A stretch of DNA of 64,000 nucleotides, taken from assembly GCA_964648215.1 (NCBI GenBank), contig CAZYMF010000003.1, positions 9,635 through 73,634 of the forward strand, given 5' to 3'. The position numbers were made by a program, and so were the translations under genes. The notes under the pieces were generated by a model, which saw only the letters and a list, made by a program, of their open reading frames with translations, was not told the DNA's origin and made no database searches. This DNA comes from CAZYMF01 sp964648215 (GTDB lineage Bacteria; Desulfobacterota; Binatia; HRBIN30; JACQVA1). Positions 34,954-45,401 of the stretch are shown here, piece by piece (positions within the stretch are counted from its first letter, which is position 1; each line of letters begins with the position of its first letter).

Positions 34954-36381
34954 ATGGAGGGCAAGCCAAGGATTCTCGGCGTCGATGACAGCCTGACGAT
35001 TCGCAAGGCGCTGGAGATCGTGCTCAAGCCGGCCGGCTATGAACTCTGCCTGGCCGCCGACGGCGCCGAAGCAATCGACAAGGCCAAGTCGTTCAAGCCG
35101 GCCATTATCTTGCTGGATTTCATCCTGCCCGACATGAGGGGCACCGAGGTCTGCCGTCGTCTGGCCGAGGATCCTGAAACCGCCACGATTCCGGTCGTGC
35201 TGATTTCGGCCAAGGGTGCGGAGATCCGTCAGGCCTATCGTGATGCCGGTAACGTCGTCAGCTACATCGCGAAGCCGTTCAAGCCGCAGGTGGTCACGAG
35301 CATCGTCGCGGAAGTCCTGGCAAAGGGCGCCGCCGGCGAGCTGGTCAAGTCTACCGTGCCGGTGCACGAGGGTGCGGGTCCTGCGGCGCTGGCGCCTCCA
35401 CCGGCCGCACCTGCACCCGAGATTCCGCCGGTTCCCCCGCCGCCGTCCGAGCCAACGGCGGTACGAGTCGAAGCGTCCGTGGCAGCCGCGCTGACCCCGC
35501 CGAGCAATGGCGACGCACATGCCTACGAGGCTCAGCTGAGCCGGGCCAACGGCCACGACGAGAGCGAGGAGGCCGATCTCGACGAAACCTTGGAGCTCGA
35601 GAGCGCCGACGGCCTGAGCGAAGGTGCGCGACGCGAGTTGCTGGAGGTGATGTTCGAGACGTTGCGGTCCGGGCTCGAGGGCGTGTACGTCGAAGAGGTC
35701 GACACGCCCACCGGCGCGGCCGCCGATCAGGCCACGTCATACACCGATCTGATCGAGCGGCTCGGCAGCCAGTTGTCGGACAGTCTCGCGCACGCCCGCA
35801 GCGGTGCGCGCTTCGTCCTCTACGGTGACGGGGCGGTACGCTCGTTGGACGAGACCTTGCTGGATATCTTCCGGCGCTCCTGCCGGCTCCTGTTCCGGGC
35901 GGTCGTGGCCGGGGCGGTGGAGAACGAAACGATTCCCAACCGTCGTCGCATCTTGGTCGCCTGCCACCGCGACAGCGCGGTTCACGAACAGGTGCGCTCG
36001 CTGCTGAGCGCGCATCCCGATTGGCAGACGTTCACGATCTGCGAAGGATTTCGCCAGTTGCCGATGATGACGCGGCTCTACGCGCCGACTCATTTGGTCG
36101 TGGAGACGACGTGGTCGGGCGCCCTCTGGGATCAGCTGCGCGTTCTGCAGCGCATGCCGGAGGCATCGGCGATGGCGGTGGTCGGACTGCTCGATCCGGC
36201 CCGGACACCCGCGGGTGACAGCGATCAAGGGGAGGAGGCCCTCAAGGCGGCGCTGGCCGAGCGGGGGATCACCCGCCTCCTGAGCTCGGCGTTCGAGCTC
36301 GAGCACGACTTGGACGAGGCCCCGACCGCCGGTTCCGCCGCCGCAGCGGCCGCGAGCGTGGCAGCGCCGGCACCATTTTGA
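34954..36381 (+). CDS. Response regulator with Pro-rich linker and receiver-like C-terminus
   Basis: 475 residues. Residues 1-125 are a full receiver (ILGVDDSLTIRKALEIVLKP; phospho-acceptor D55 in IILLDFILPDMRG; Lys in AKPFKPQ). A Pro/Ala-rich linker spans about 128-190 and an acidic helix follows. The C-terminal ~140 residues (RRRILVACHRDSAVHEQVRSLLS, APTHLVVETTWSGALWDQL, AMAVVGLLDPA) resemble a second receiver without the Asp acceptor. It may be a phosphate-sensing scaffold for the CheA system. I know no named family for this architecture. Confidence 0.7.
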   Translation: MEGKPRILGVDDSLTIRKALEIVLKPAGYELCLAADGAEAIDKAKSFKPAIILLDFILPDMRGTEVCRRLAEDPETATIPVVLISAKGAEIRQAYRDAGNVVSYIAKPFKPQVVTSIVAEVLAKGAAGELVKSTVPVHEGAGPAALAPPPAAPAPEIPPVPPPPSEPTAVRVEASVAAALTPPSNGDAHAYEAQLSRANGHDESEEADLDETLELESADGLSEGARRELLEVMFETLRSGLEGVYVEEVDTPTGAAADQATSYTDLIERLGSQLSDSLAHARSGARFVLYGDGAVRSLDETLLDIFRRSCRLLFRAVVAGAVENETIPNRRRILVACHRDSAVHEQVRSLLSAHPDWQTFTICEGFRQLPMMTRLYAPTHLVVETTWSGALWDQLRVLQRMPEASAMAVVGLLDPARTPAGDSDQGEEALKAALAERGITRLLSSAFELEHDLDEAPTAGSAAAAAASVAAPAPF

Positions 36382-36412
36382 TCGAGAACAAAGCTCGAGG
36401 ACGAGGAAGCTG

Positions 36413-36772
36413 ATGGCCAAGGTTCTCATTGTCGATGATATCCGCAGCGAAGTGCAGTTGATCGCCGACGTACTGACACCGCAGGGCTACCACTGTATCC
36501 AGGCCAGCAATGGCGTCGACGCCATGGAGCAGGCACGCGCTGAGCATCCCGATCTCATTTTGCTCGACATCGTCATGCCGGGCCAGGATGGCTTCGCCAC
36601 CTGTCGTCAGCTCAAACGAGACGCCACCACCAAGGACATTCCGGTGGTGCTGGTGAGCTCCAAGAACGGCGAGAGCGATCGCTTCTGGGGTCAGAAGCAG
36701 GGGGCCAACGAGTACCTCCCCAAGCCCTTCAGCCCGAGCGACCTGGTGTCGGTCGTCAAGAGGTTCACGTGA
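36413..36772 (+). CDS. PilH-like single-domain response regulator
   Basis: 119 residues with one receiver domain. D52 in LILLDIVMPGQDG is the acceptor; DD (8-9) and K of PKPFSPSDL are in place. The sequence DIPVVLVSSKNGESDRFWGQKQGA is diagnostic of the PilH branch, which serves type IV pilus chemosensory (Chp) systems. The next gene overlaps by 4 bases. It has no output domain. Confidence 0.9.
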   Translation: MAKVLIVDDIRSEVQLIADVLTPQGYHCIQASNGVDAMEQARAEHPDLILLDIVMPGQDGFATCRQLKRDATTKDIPVVLVSSKNGESDRFWGQKQGANEYLPKPFSPSDLVSVVKRFT

Positions 36773-37326
36773 GCGACGCGCACTTCGATCTCGCCGCCCG
36801 ATTGAGCGCGCGCCTGGCCCACTTGGGCGAGGACTACTGCATCTTCACGCGCAGCGGTCGGGACTTTGGCATTAGCGTCTCCGCCGCGCGCGAAGTGCTG
36901 ACCGGCGAGGTCGCCACACCGGTGCCGCAATCGCCGCCGTCGTTGATCGGCGTCCTCAACCTGCGCGGCGAGGTCCTGCCGCTCGTCGAGCTCGACAGCC
37001 TGCTCGCGATGCCGGCACGCGCCTACTCTCCCGGCGATCAGATCGTGGTTCTCACCGTCGGTGACGTCGACATCGGACTGGTTGTCGATCGCGTGCGCGA
37101 CGTCCGCTCCATCGACGCGGGCGAGGTCAAGGAATACCCCAGTGGCACGACCGCCAATCACCTCTTTCGCGGCTACTGGCAGAGCTCCACCGGCGTCGTG
37201 ACCGTGCTCGACGCAGAAAAGCTCGTCGCGCAAGCGGTCGCGACGGTCAGCGAACGCTTTCACCAGCGCCCCACCGCGCGCATCCAAGAGACAACCGCCA
37301 ATACCGTTCCACCGAGCAACGAATAG
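36769..37326 (+). CDS. CheW-family adaptor (PilI-like)
   Basis: 185 residues from GTG at 36769, overlapping the PilH-like gene by 4 bases (GTGA). The CheW fold is clear: [77 protein letters not shown]. It links the MCP encoded next (12-base gap) to CheA. The C-terminal ~25 residues are a hydrophilic tail. Confidence 0.92.
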   Translation: MSDAHFDLAARLSARLAHLGEDYCIFTRSGRDFGISVSAAREVLTGEVATPVPQSPPSLIGVLNLRGEVLPLVELDSLLAMPARAYSPGDQIVVLTVGDVDIGLVVDRVRDVRSIDAGEVKEYPSGTTANHLFRGYWQSSTGVVTVLDAEKLVAQAVATVSERFHQRPTARIQETTANTVPPSNE

Positions 37327-37337
37327 GAGGGTCCACC

Positions 37338-39950
37338 ATGGCCGCGAAAAATGCTACCCGCTCTCGAGGTCTTCGCCTGGCGATTCGCTGGCAGCTGCTG
37401 ATCGTATTCGTCGTTCCAGCCGTCGCCGCCATGGCGTTCCTCGGGTGGCGCAGCTACCAGGTTGCATCCGACTCGCTGCGCGATCAGGCATTGCGGCAGC
37501 TGCAGTCGGTACGTGACAACAAGAAGCGCGAGATCACACGCCAGTTCCGCTTGGTCGAAGATGAAGTGATCACCGTTGCGCGCAACCCCAGTACCGTCCT
37601 CGCCCTGAAGCAGTTCAACCGGGCGACCAAGGCGCTCGACTCGGATCCGATCACCGAAACCGAGAACATGCGGCCGCGGATGTTGAGCCTGAAGAACTAT
37701 CTCGAGGGCTATTACAAGACGGAGCTGGCCAACAAGAAGCTCGACCTCAGATCATTGCTCCTGCCGCAGCGCTCGGCCGTGTGGCTGCAAGCAACCTACA
37801 TCGCGGAGAACCCCAACCCTCCGGGCAAGAAGTTGCTCCTGGACAACACCAACGACGGCACGAAGTACGCGTCCTACCACTCGATCTGGCATCCGGTCTT
37901 CCGCAGCATGGTCGAGAAGTTCGGCTTCCAGGACTTCTACCTCGTCGACGCCAACACCGGCCGCGTCGTGTACACGGTGGGCAAGGGCCCCGAGTTCCAG
38001 ACCAGCCTCATCGATGGCCCCTACGCGAATACGACGCTCGCGCGTCTGTTCCGACGAATTCAATCGGAGTCTCGCGAGGGAGACTATCTGTTACAGGACT
38101 TTGCTCCCTACATTCCCGACCACGGCAAGCCAGCCGCGTTTGCCGGCTCGCCCATCTTCGAGCGCGGACAGAAGACCGGCGTGCTGCTGGTGCAGGTCCC
38201 CATCGACCGCATCAACAGCATCATGACAGCGGACAAGGAGTGGGAGGCCGTCGGCCTGGGAGAGACCGGTGAGACCTACCTCATCGGTCGCGGCAACAAC
38301 GACAGCTACATGCGCAACGATTCCCGCTTCCTCGACGAGCTGAAGGCCACGAACCCCGCGGTGGCAGCCGCCGGCACGACCATTCTATCCCAGAAGGTGG
38401 AGTCGGAGGCGGTCACCATCGGCAACGACACCGACGAGTATCATGGCCGTTACATCAGCTACCGCGGCGTGCCGGTTCTGGGTGCGGCCGGTTGGCTCGA
38501 AGGCATCCGCGGCCTCAAGTGGAGCGTCGTGGCGGAGATGAGCGAGGCCGAGGCCCTGCGACCCGTCACGCAGCTGCGCACGGTTACGGAGTGGGTGGCG
38601 GGCGGACTGATCCTCGCCTTCGTGCTCCTGGCCATCGGTTTCTCGTCCTTCCTGACCCGCCCCGTACGGGCGCTGACGGTCACCATGCGCGAGATCCAGA
38701 AGGGCAACTATCGCGCCCGGGCGAGAGTCAAGGCGCGCAACGAACTGGGTCTGCTCGCCGAGGGCTTCAACCAGATGCTCGACGAACGCGTCGACGCCCT
38801 GGTCAAGAGCGAAGAGGACAACCAACTCCTGCAGCGTGAAATTCGCGACCTCCTGACGGTCGTGGCAGGAGCCTCCGAGGGCGACTTCACCAACCGCGCC
38901 GAGGTCGGCAGCGGCGTGCTCGGCAACCTGGCCGACGCGCTGAACCTGATGTTCGAGAACGTCGGCGAGCTGGTCAAGCACCTCAAGGGCGTATCCTCCC
39001 ACGTGGTCGAGTCGGCCACCCAGATCCAGGCCTCGGCGGAGCAACTGGCGCAAGGCTCGTCACGCCAGACCGGCGACATCACCAGCACCACCGCCGCCGT
39101 GCAGGAGATGACGTCCAACATTCAATCGGTCTCCGAGAACGCCACCGTTGCCGCGGAAGCCGCCAAGCGTGCCGAGGAAGCGGCCCAGCAGGGCGGCGAC
39201 GTCGTCAAGCGCGTCATCACCGGCATGGATGCGTTGCAGAAGAACACCCGCGCGTCGGCCGTGAAGATCAAGCGCCTCGGCGAGCGCTCGATGGAAATCT
39301 CCACCATCATCGGAACCATTCAGAAGATTTCCGCCCAGACCAACATGCTGGCCCTGAACGCCGCCATCGAGGCGGCGCGCGCCGGCGAGCACGGCCTCGG
39401 GTTCACGGTCGTGGCCGACGAGGTTCGCAAGCTGGCCGAGCGCACCGAGGGCGCCGCCGAGGAGATCGCACGACTGATCGCCGCCATTCAGGCGGAGACC
39501 AACGACTCGGTCGGCGGGATGGAGAGACAGGCCGAACACGTGGAGCAGCAGACGTCGTTGGTGTCCGAAGCCGGCGGCACCCTCGACCGCATCCTGCGCG
39601 CCTCGGTACAGAGTGCCGAGCTGATCGCGGAGATCTCCCTGGCCGCCAACCAGCAGGTGCGCGGCGCCACCAGCTTGAGCGAAGCCATGCTCAGCATCTC
39701 GGATGTGGCGCGCCAAGCCCAGGTCTCCTCCGAGCAAACCAAACACAGCACGGCCGCACTCATCGGCATCGCCTCGGAGCTGAATTCCCAGATCGGCCTG
39801 TTCCGCGTGGAGGCCAACGGCAACGGCCATGGCAACGGCAACGGCAAGATCGACATGCCCGCCGCGGAGGTCATCGCCCTGGAAGAGCAGGATCACGAGG
39901 GGAAACCTGGTGACCACTCCACCAGCGGCAACGGGCAAACGTCGCTCTGA
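37338..39950 (+). CDS. Methyl-accepting chemotaxis protein (PilJ-like position, Cache-type sensor)
   Basis: 870 residues. TM1 ([19 protein letters not shown]) is at about 17-36, followed by a ~390-residue periplasmic region of Cache type ([56 protein letters not shown]). TM2 lies at about 415-437. HAMP ([18 protein letters not shown]) is next. A second HAMP-like segment is at ~500-560. The MCP signalling domain follows, with the hairpin tip [21 protein letters not shown] and [20 protein letters not shown]. No CheR-tethering pentapeptide is seen at the end. Confidence 0.93.
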   Translation: MAAKNATRSRGLRLAIRWQLLIVFVVPAVAAMAFLGWRSYQVASDSLRDQALRQLQSVRDNKKREITRQFRLVEDEVITVARNPSTVLALKQFNRATKALDSDPITETENMRPRMLSLKNYLEGYYKTELANKKLDLRSLLLPQRSAVWLQATYIAENPNPPGKKLLLDNTNDGTKYASYHSIWHPVFRSMVEKFGFQDFYLVDANTGRVVYTVGKGPEFQTSLIDGPYANTTLARLFRRIQSESREGDYLLQDFAPYIPDHGKPAAFAGSPIFERGQKTGVLLVQVPIDRINSIMTADKEWEAVGLGETGETYLIGRGNNDSYMRNDSRFLDELKATNPAVAAAGTTILSQKVESEAVTIGNDTDEYHGRYISYRGVPVLGAAGWLEGIRGLKWSVVAEMSEAEALRPVTQLRTVTEWVAGGLILAFVLLAIGFSSFLTRPVRALTVTMREIQKGNYRARARVKARNELGLLAEGFNQMLDERVDALVKSEEDNQLLQREIRDLLTVVAGASEGDFTNRAEVGSGVLGNLADALNLMFENVGELVKHLKGVSSHVVESATQIQASAEQLAQGSSRQTGDITSTTAAVQEMTSNIQSVSENATVAAEAAKRAEEAAQQGGDVVKRVITGMDALQKNTRASAVKIKRLGERSMEISTIIGTIQKISAQTNMLALNAAIEAARAGEHGLGFTVVADEVRKLAERTEGAAEEIARLIAAIQAETNDSVGGMERQAEHVEQQTSLVSEAGGTLDRILRASVQSAELIAEISLAANQQVRGATSLSEAMLSISDVARQAQVSSEQTKHSTAALIGIASELNSQIGLFRVEANGNGHGNGNGKIDMPAAEVIALEEQDHEGKPGDHSTSGNGQTSL

Positions 39951-39978
39951 TCGGGGCCCCCGCTAAGCGCAGCCGATC

Positions 39979-40893
39979 ATGACTCGCCCGCTCGATCTTC
40001 CCGACTGGCAGGTGGCCTGGGTACGTGACACCGTCGCCGCCCGCTGCGGTCTCTACCTCGGCGGGCCTCACGAGACCTACCTCAGCGGTCAAGTCGCCGG
40101 CCGGATGCGAGAGCTACAGCTCGGTTTCGGCGACTATGCGCCCCTGCTGCAGAGCAGCCCGGCGGGGGGCGGCGAGCTGCAGGTCCTGATCGAGAGGCTG
40201 TGTATTCACGAGACCAGCTTTCTGCGCGACCCGAGCCACTTCCACGCCCTCGCCCGGTTCATCGTGCCGCAGCTGGTCCGCGAGGCCCGGCGTGCCGGCC
40301 GGCAGCGGCTGCGCCTGGTGAGTGCCGGCTGCTCCACCGGACAGGAAGCCTACTCGCTCGCCATGGTGCTCGAAGAATCTCGCCCCGTGCTGGACGACAT
40401 CGACGTGGAGGTGGTGGGCCTCGATGTCAGCGGCGAGGCGATCGACAAGGCCATGCGCGGAGTCTATCCGCAGCGAGAGCTCGCCAACCTGGATGCTTGG
40501 CGGCGGGAGCGTTACTTCCGGCCCGTCGGCACCGCGTACGAAGTGGCAACGTCCTTGCGCCGCGGGGTGCGCTGGCTGCGTTGCAACCTCAGCGACGGGC
40601 TGCCGGTCACGCAGGTCGACGTCATCTTCTGTCGCAACGTCTTGATCTACTTTCAAGGTGCCCAGCGGGACGCGTTGGTGCGCAATCTGGTCGCCGCGTT
40701 ACGTCGGGGCGGCTTCATCGTCGTCGGCTACGCCGACTCGCTGCAACCCTACCGTGACATTCTCGAGCCGATTCGCACCAACGGAACGGTGATCTTCCGC
40801 CGTATCCAGCGACCCGTGCTCACTGGCGGCTACGGCGGAGACGTTGCCGGCGGCGAGCGACTGGCCGCCAACGGCACGCGGAGCGCGAGCTAA
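39979..40893 (+). CDS. cheR: Chemotaxis protein methyltransferase CheR
   Basis: 304 residues. The N-terminal helical domain (YLSGQVAGRMRELQLGFGDYAPLL) precedes the SAM-binding fold: RLVSAGCSTGQEAYSLAMVL (motif I), VVGLDVSGEAIDKAM, and DVIFCRNVLIYFQG. It methylates glutamates on the MCP of the same operon. Its last base is shared with the first base of the CheA start (TAATG). Confidence 0.95.
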   Translation: MTRPLDLPDWQVAWVRDTVAARCGLYLGGPHETYLSGQVAGRMRELQLGFGDYAPLLQSSPAGGGELQVLIERLCIHETSFLRDPSHFHALARFIVPQLVREARRAGRQRLRLVSAGCSTGQEAYSLAMVLEESRPVLDDIDVEVVGLDVSGEAIDKAMRGVYPQRELANLDAWRRERYFRPVGTAYEVATSLRRGVRWLRCNLSDGLPVTQVDVIFCRNVLIYFQGAQRDALVRNLVAALRRGGFIVVGYADSLQPYRDILEPIRTNGTVIFRRIQRPVLTGGYGGDVAGGERLAANGTRSAS

Positions 40894-43800
40894 TGGCCGA
40901 CCGATTTACCATCGACAGCATCAAAGACCTGTTTCGTGACGACGTGCAACGTTTCGCCCGGGGCATGCGTGCCCGGCTCGAACAGCTCGTGTCCAACCCG
41001 CGCGACTCCGGAGCGCTAGACGAATTGCGTGCGCTCGGGCACTCGCTCAAGGGCACCGCCTCCCTGGTCGGCCTGACCTACCTGAGCCGCGCCGGAGCCG
41101 TCATCGATCGCGTCGGCGAGGTCGCCGGCACGTATCTCAACAACGACCCGGGCGAAGCACTCGTCATCTTCCGACAGATGCAGGCATCGCTGATCTTCAT
41201 CGAGCAGCTGCTCGATGACTGCCTGGCGCGGACCAATCCCGAAACGCAGGAGAACCTCTACACGGAAATGCTGATGACGTTCTCCGGCCGTGTGCGGAGT
41301 TACCTGCACGACATCGACGTCCCATCGACCGATCCGTCGGCGGATACCGTCGAGACCCCGCCCGCGCCGTCGCTCGAAGAGTCCGGCGACGAGATCGATG
41401 CGGCCGCCGAGGAAACGGACGCCGATTGGGACGCGGAGCTGGCAGAGGTGTTCGCCGCCGAGCTGGAGTCGCATCTCGCGCGCGTTCCCGAGCTCGCCGG
41501 ACTCCTCGCCTCCCCCGACACCCAGGAAACGGCCTGCGCTCAGCTCTCCCGCATCTTCCACACCATCAAGGGTTCCGCAGCCATGGTGGGTCGGGATGAT
41601 CTGGCGGCCGTCGCCAAACGACTGCAGGACGACTTCGGTACCGCCGCCGAGGACCCCCGGCGGCGCCCGCTCACGAGCGAGTTCATCGCCGCCGCGCAGG
41701 AAGCAATGGACCGCGTGTTCGCCGCCGCCGGGCAGACGGCACCACGACTGTCCCCCGCGGTCGAAGCCCCGGCTCCGGTCGGTCTGGACCAGCAAGACAT
41801 CGACCTCGAGCGCGAGCTTCTCGACGCGTTCACCATAGACGCCACAGAGGCTATCGAAGCCTCCGAGCAACTCCTGCTCGAGCTCGAACGGCAACCCGAC
41901 GACCGGTCCCTGCTACAAGCGCTCTTTCGCCATTTCCACACGCTCAAGGGCGCCGCGGCGGCGGTCGGCCTCGAAACCGTCGCCGAGCAACTCCACCACG
42001 GCGAGTCGCTGCTCGAGGCCGTGCTTGACTCCGAGATCACGGTTGATCCGGCCAAGCTGGTGGACTTTCTGTTCCGTCTCACCGACTCGGTCACCGGACT
42101 GATCAACGGCGCCCGGGGTGTCCGCGACGAGCAACGCACGATCCTGGCCGACGTCCCCGGCGAGATCGCCGCCCTCACGGCCGCGGCCGCGACCCTCGCG
42201 GAGGCGGCAAGCGACGTTGCGGCAGTAGAACAAGAGACAGCAGCCGAGGCCGAGGTGGGTCCGGAAGCGACCGCGGCCCGTAGCGCGGACCAAGAGACCA
42301 ATATCGTTCGCATTCAGGCCACACGCCTGGACGCCTTGATGAACCAGGTCGGCCAGCTGGTCGTCAGCCGAACACGCATGGATCGAAAGATCCAGGCCTT
42401 CGCCGAGCTCCGCGACAAACTCTACTACTGCCGGACGAGGCTGGCCGAGATCATCGAGGGCTTTCAGGAACGCTACGAGTTCAACACCGGCGACCCAGCG
42501 ACTCCGTCGGCAATGCGAGCCGGCACCCCTGCCCGAGGTGACGCCACGCGAGCGCCGGCCGACGACTTCTTCACCGATCTCGAGTTCGACAAGTACGACG
42601 ACATCAACATCCTGTCCCGCAGCGTGATCGAGCTGGCCACCGACACCGGCGAGATCGCCGACCAGCTCGGCGGCTTCATCGATGCCTTCGGCGAGGAGGC
42701 GCGGCAATTCTCCAAAATCACCTCCGGGTTGCAGCGCCAGATCACGCGCCTGCGGCTGGTACCCCTCGACACGCTGCTTCGACGCCTGCTGCGTCCGGTG
42801 CGGGACGCCGCCCGCCACGCCGGCAAGCTCGTGGATCTCCACTTCGACGGCAGCGACGTTCAACTCGACAAGTCGATCGTCGAGGCGCTGTACCCGCCCC
42901 TGCTGCACATGGTGCGCAACGCCGTGTCGCACGGAATCGAGACTCCGGCGGTGCGGCAAGCCCGTGGCAAGCGTACCGTCGGCGTCATCCGCATCGCCGC
43001 CAGCCAACGGCACAACAGTGTGCTGCTCTCGGTCCAGGACGACGGCGCCGGGCTCGACTTCGGAGCCATCCTCAACCGCGGGCGCTCCCTCGGGCTGATC
43101 GGCCCGGGGGAGGATCCGAGCCGCGAGCAGCTCCTCCCCTTGATCTTCCAGCCCGGATTCAGCACCGGCGAGACGGTCACCGATCTGTCCGGGCGCGGCG
43201 TCGGCATGGACGTGGTTGCGCGCGACATCGCCGCCCTCAACGGCAGCCTCCTGGTCGATTCCAAGGACGGGCAGGGGGCGACGATTCGCATCGCGCTGCC
43301 GACGACGACGTCGATCGACGAGGTGCTCCTGCTCGAAACGGGCGCCCAGGTCTACGGCATGCCGATCGATTTCGTCGAGCAGGTCATCGCCATCGACACC
43401 TCCGAGCTCGAGCAAGTGGGCACGCAGAAGATGCTCCGGGTGCGCAACGAGCTGCTTCCCATCCTGATGCTCGGGCCGCTCGCCGGGGAGATGCCTCTGG
43501 GCGAAACCGCGGTGGCCGTCGTGCTGCGCGCCGGCGACCGCGCCATGGCCTTGCTCGTCGATCGGGTCCAGGCGCAGCAGGAAGTCGTGATCCGCCCCCT
43601 CGGCAAGGTGATCGAGGCGCATCCGTTCCTGTCCGGCGCGACGATCTCCGGCGCCGGTGCCGTGATTTTCGTGCTGCACGTCGGCCGCCTCTTCGACGTG
43701 CTGGCTGCGGTATCGGATCGTCAAGCGACCTTCATCATGAGCGCGGCCTCGGATCAGGCCCCCATCGAGGCCCGCGCCATTCTCGTGGTCGACGATTCCA

Positions 43801-44165
43801 TCAGCGTACGCAAGCTCGCCGCGCGCTTCCTGGAGAGCGAAGGGCTGGAAGTCGACACGGCGGTCGACGGTCTGGACGCGATGGAGAAGCTGGCCAGCGG
43901 CCGGTTCCGCCTCGTCGTCACCGATCTGGAGATGCCCCGTATGCACGGCTACGAGCTGATCGCGGAGATGCGGCGCCATCCGCACTTCCAACACCTCCCG
44001 GTGATCGTCTGCAGCTCGCGCTCCAGCGAGAAGCACCGAAACCGCGCGCGCGAGGTCGGAGCCCAGGGCTACATCACCAAGCCCTTCACAAAAGAGCAGC
44101 TGGTGGCCGAGATCGAGCGCCTGACGCAACAAGTGGACGAGGACATCGGAACCGTCGAGGCCTGA
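40893..44165 (+). CDS. CheA-family hybrid histidine kinase with three Hpt domains and a receiver
   Basis: 1090 residues. Three Hpt domains carry His residues H50 (HSLKGTA), H223 (HTIKGSA) and H349 (HTLKGAA). The dimerisation segment is about 470-640. The kinase core has the N-box HMVRNAVSHGIETP (~672-685), G1 DDGAGLDF (~716) and GRGVGMDVV (~768). A CheW-like regulatory domain covers ~806-940. A C-terminal receiver (ILVVDDSISVRKLAARFLESEG, acceptor Asp in VVTDLEMPRMHG) fills ~970-1085. The layout is like ChpA or FrzE-type kinases. It is the hub of the operon. Confidence 0.95.
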   Translation: MADRFTIDSIKDLFRDDVQRFARGMRARLEQLVSNPRDSGALDELRALGHSLKGTASLVGLTYLSRAGAVIDRVGEVAGTYLNNDPGEALVIFRQMQASLIFIEQLLDDCLARTNPETQENLYTEMLMTFSGRVRSYLHDIDVPSTDPSADTVETPPAPSLEESGDEIDAAAEETDADWDAELAEVFAAELESHLARVPELAGLLASPDTQETACAQLSRIFHTIKGSAAMVGRDDLAAVAKRLQDDFGTAAEDPRRRPLTSEFIAAAQEAMDRVFAAAGQTAPRLSPAVEAPAPVGLDQQDIDLERELLDAFTIDATEAIEASEQLLLELERQPDDRSLLQALFRHFHTLKGAAAAVGLETVAEQLHHGESLLEAVLDSEITVDPAKLVDFLFRLTDSVTGLINGARGVRDEQRTILADVPGEIAALTAAAATLAEAASDVAAVEQETAAEAEVGPEATAARSADQETNIVRIQATRLDALMNQVGQLVVSRTRMDRKIQAFAELRDKLYYCRTRLAEIIEGFQERYEFNTGDPATPSAMRAGTPARGDATRAPADDFFTDLEFDKYDDINILSRSVIELATDTGEIADQLGGFIDAFGEEARQFSKITSGLQRQITRLRLVPLDTLLRRLLRPVRDAARHAGKLVDLHFDGSDVQLDKSIVEALYPPLLHMVRNAVSHGIETPAVRQARGKRTVGVIRIAASQRHNSVLLSVQDDGAGLDFGAILNRGRSLGLIGPGEDPSREQLLPLIFQPGFSTGETVTDLSGRGVGMDVVARDIAALNGSLLVDSKDGQGATIRIALPTTTSIDEVLLLETGAQVYGMPIDFVEQVIAIDTSELEQVGTQKMLRVRNELLPILMLGPLAGEMPLGETAVAVVLRAGDRAMALLVDRVQAQQEVVIRPLGKVIEAHPFLSGATISGAGAVIFVLHVGRLFDVLAAVSDRQATFIMSAASDQAPIEARAILVVDDSISVRKLAARFLESEGLEVDTAVDGLDAMEKLASGRFRLVVTDLEMPRMHGYELIAEMRRHPHFQHLPVIVCSSRSSEKHRNRAREVGAQGYITKPFTKEQLVAEIERLTQQVDEDIGTVEA

Positions 44166-44185
44166 CCCCGGAGGAATGGACCGCC

Positions 44186-45391
44186 ATGGCGACGTCAGCG
44201 GGGCAGGAGACGGCACAACAAGCTGGCACGCAGCCGCGCGACCGGCGGCTGCGCATCCTGGTGGCCGATGACTCCGGCTTGATGCGCCGGACCATCACGC
44301 AGATCCTGCAGTCGGAGGGCGACATCGAAGTGATCGCCACGGCGCGCGACGGTGCCGAGGCGATCGAGCTGGCGGAGCGCCTGCGGCCCGACGTCATCAC
44401 CATGGACGTCAACATGCCGCGGGTCGACGGACTACGCGCCGTCGAGGTCATCATGGGACGATGCCCGATGCCCATCGTCATCATCAGCTCCTACACCAAG
44501 CGGGGCGGCAAGGCCGCAGCGCAGGCGTTGGGCTTCGGCGCCGTGGAGATCGTCGAGAAGCCGTCTCAGGTCGGGGTGAGCCTCGATCTGGATCTTCAAG
44601 CGGGGGAGATCCGCTCCAAGGTGCGCGCGGCTGCCCGGGTCCGCGTCGTGCGCACCGCCTCGTTCGGCATGAACCGCCGGCCGAGCACCGTGGAGCCTCT
44701 ACGATCGACGGCCCCCGTCAAGGCCGTGAGGAGAAACCGAAAGGACAAGGGTTTCCCCATCGTGGCCATCGGCGCTTCGACCGGCGGCCCGGCCGCTCTC
44801 GGCGAAATGCTGCCCATGTTGCCCGCCGGCTTTCTCGGCGCCATCGTCATCGTGCAACACATGCCGCCCGGCTACACCAGCGATCTGGCTCATTGCCTCG
44901 ACCAGCGCTCCGCCATCACCGTCGTCGAGGCACGCCACGACGACCCGCTGCAACCGGGGGTCGCCTACGTTGCCCCCGGCGGCTTGCACATGGAAGTGGC
45001 GGGCGAGCGCGTGCGGCTGCATACCGGCGCGCGCCAGAACATGCATCGCCCCAGCGTCGATGTGCTGTTCGACAGCCTCACCGGCGTCGCACACCGCGTG
45101 CAAGCCGTGCTGCTGAGCGGCATGGGGGACGATGGTGTCCAGGCGATGAAGACGTTGCGGTCGGCCGGCGCCGCGACGATGGCTCAGGACGAGCCGAGCT
45201 CGGTGGTGTGGGGAATGCCCGGGGCCGCGGTAAAGGCCGGCTGCGCCGCGCTGCAGCTCCCGCCCATCCGGCTGGCCGAGTACCTGTGCGCCGCCGTTGG
45301 TGTTGCGGGCGCGCCGATGACTCCGGTGACCGAGTTGTCCTGCATCGTCGCCGATGGCACCGACGGGGCGGGACCAGGCCGCGCGCGATGA
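44186..45391 (+). CDS. cheB: Chemotaxis response regulator protein-glutamate methylesterase CheB
   Basis: 401 residues. The receiver domain is at ~22-140 (ILVADDSGLMRRTITQIL, acceptor Asp in VITMDVNMPRVDGL). The methylesterase domain is at ~190-375: Ser in GASTGGPAALGEML, His in VIVQHMPPGYT, and Asp in LLSGMGDDGVQAM form the catalytic triad. It demethylates or deamidates the MCP after phosphorylation by CheA. The linker is basic (~140-190). The coiled-coil gene follows 10 bases later. Confidence 0.96.
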   Translation: MATSAGQETAQQAGTQPRDRRLRILVADDSGLMRRTITQILQSEGDIEVIATARDGAEAIELAERLRPDVITMDVNMPRVDGLRAVEVIMGRCPMPIVIISSYTKRGGKAAAQALGFGAVEIVEKPSQVGVSLDLDLQAGEIRSKVRAAARVRVVRTASFGMNRRPSTVEPLRSTAPVKAVRRNRKDKGFPIVAIGASTGGPAALGEMLPMLPAGFLGAIVIVQHMPPGYTSDLAHCLDQRSAITVVEARHDDPLQPGVAYVAPGGLHMEVAGERVRLHTGARQNMHRPSVDVLFDSLTGVAHRVQAVLLSGMGDDGVQAMKTLRSAGAATMAQDEPSSVVWGMPGAAVKAGCAALQLPPIRLAEYLCAAVGVAGAPMTPVTELSCIVADGTDGAGPGRAR

Positions 45392-45401
45392 GTGACGTAG
45401 C

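Noticed and set aside
41913..44216. A 767-codon open frame on the minus strand within the CheA gene
   Set aside because: It is the antisense shadow of a GC-rich gene; the plus-strand frame contains every CheA motif.
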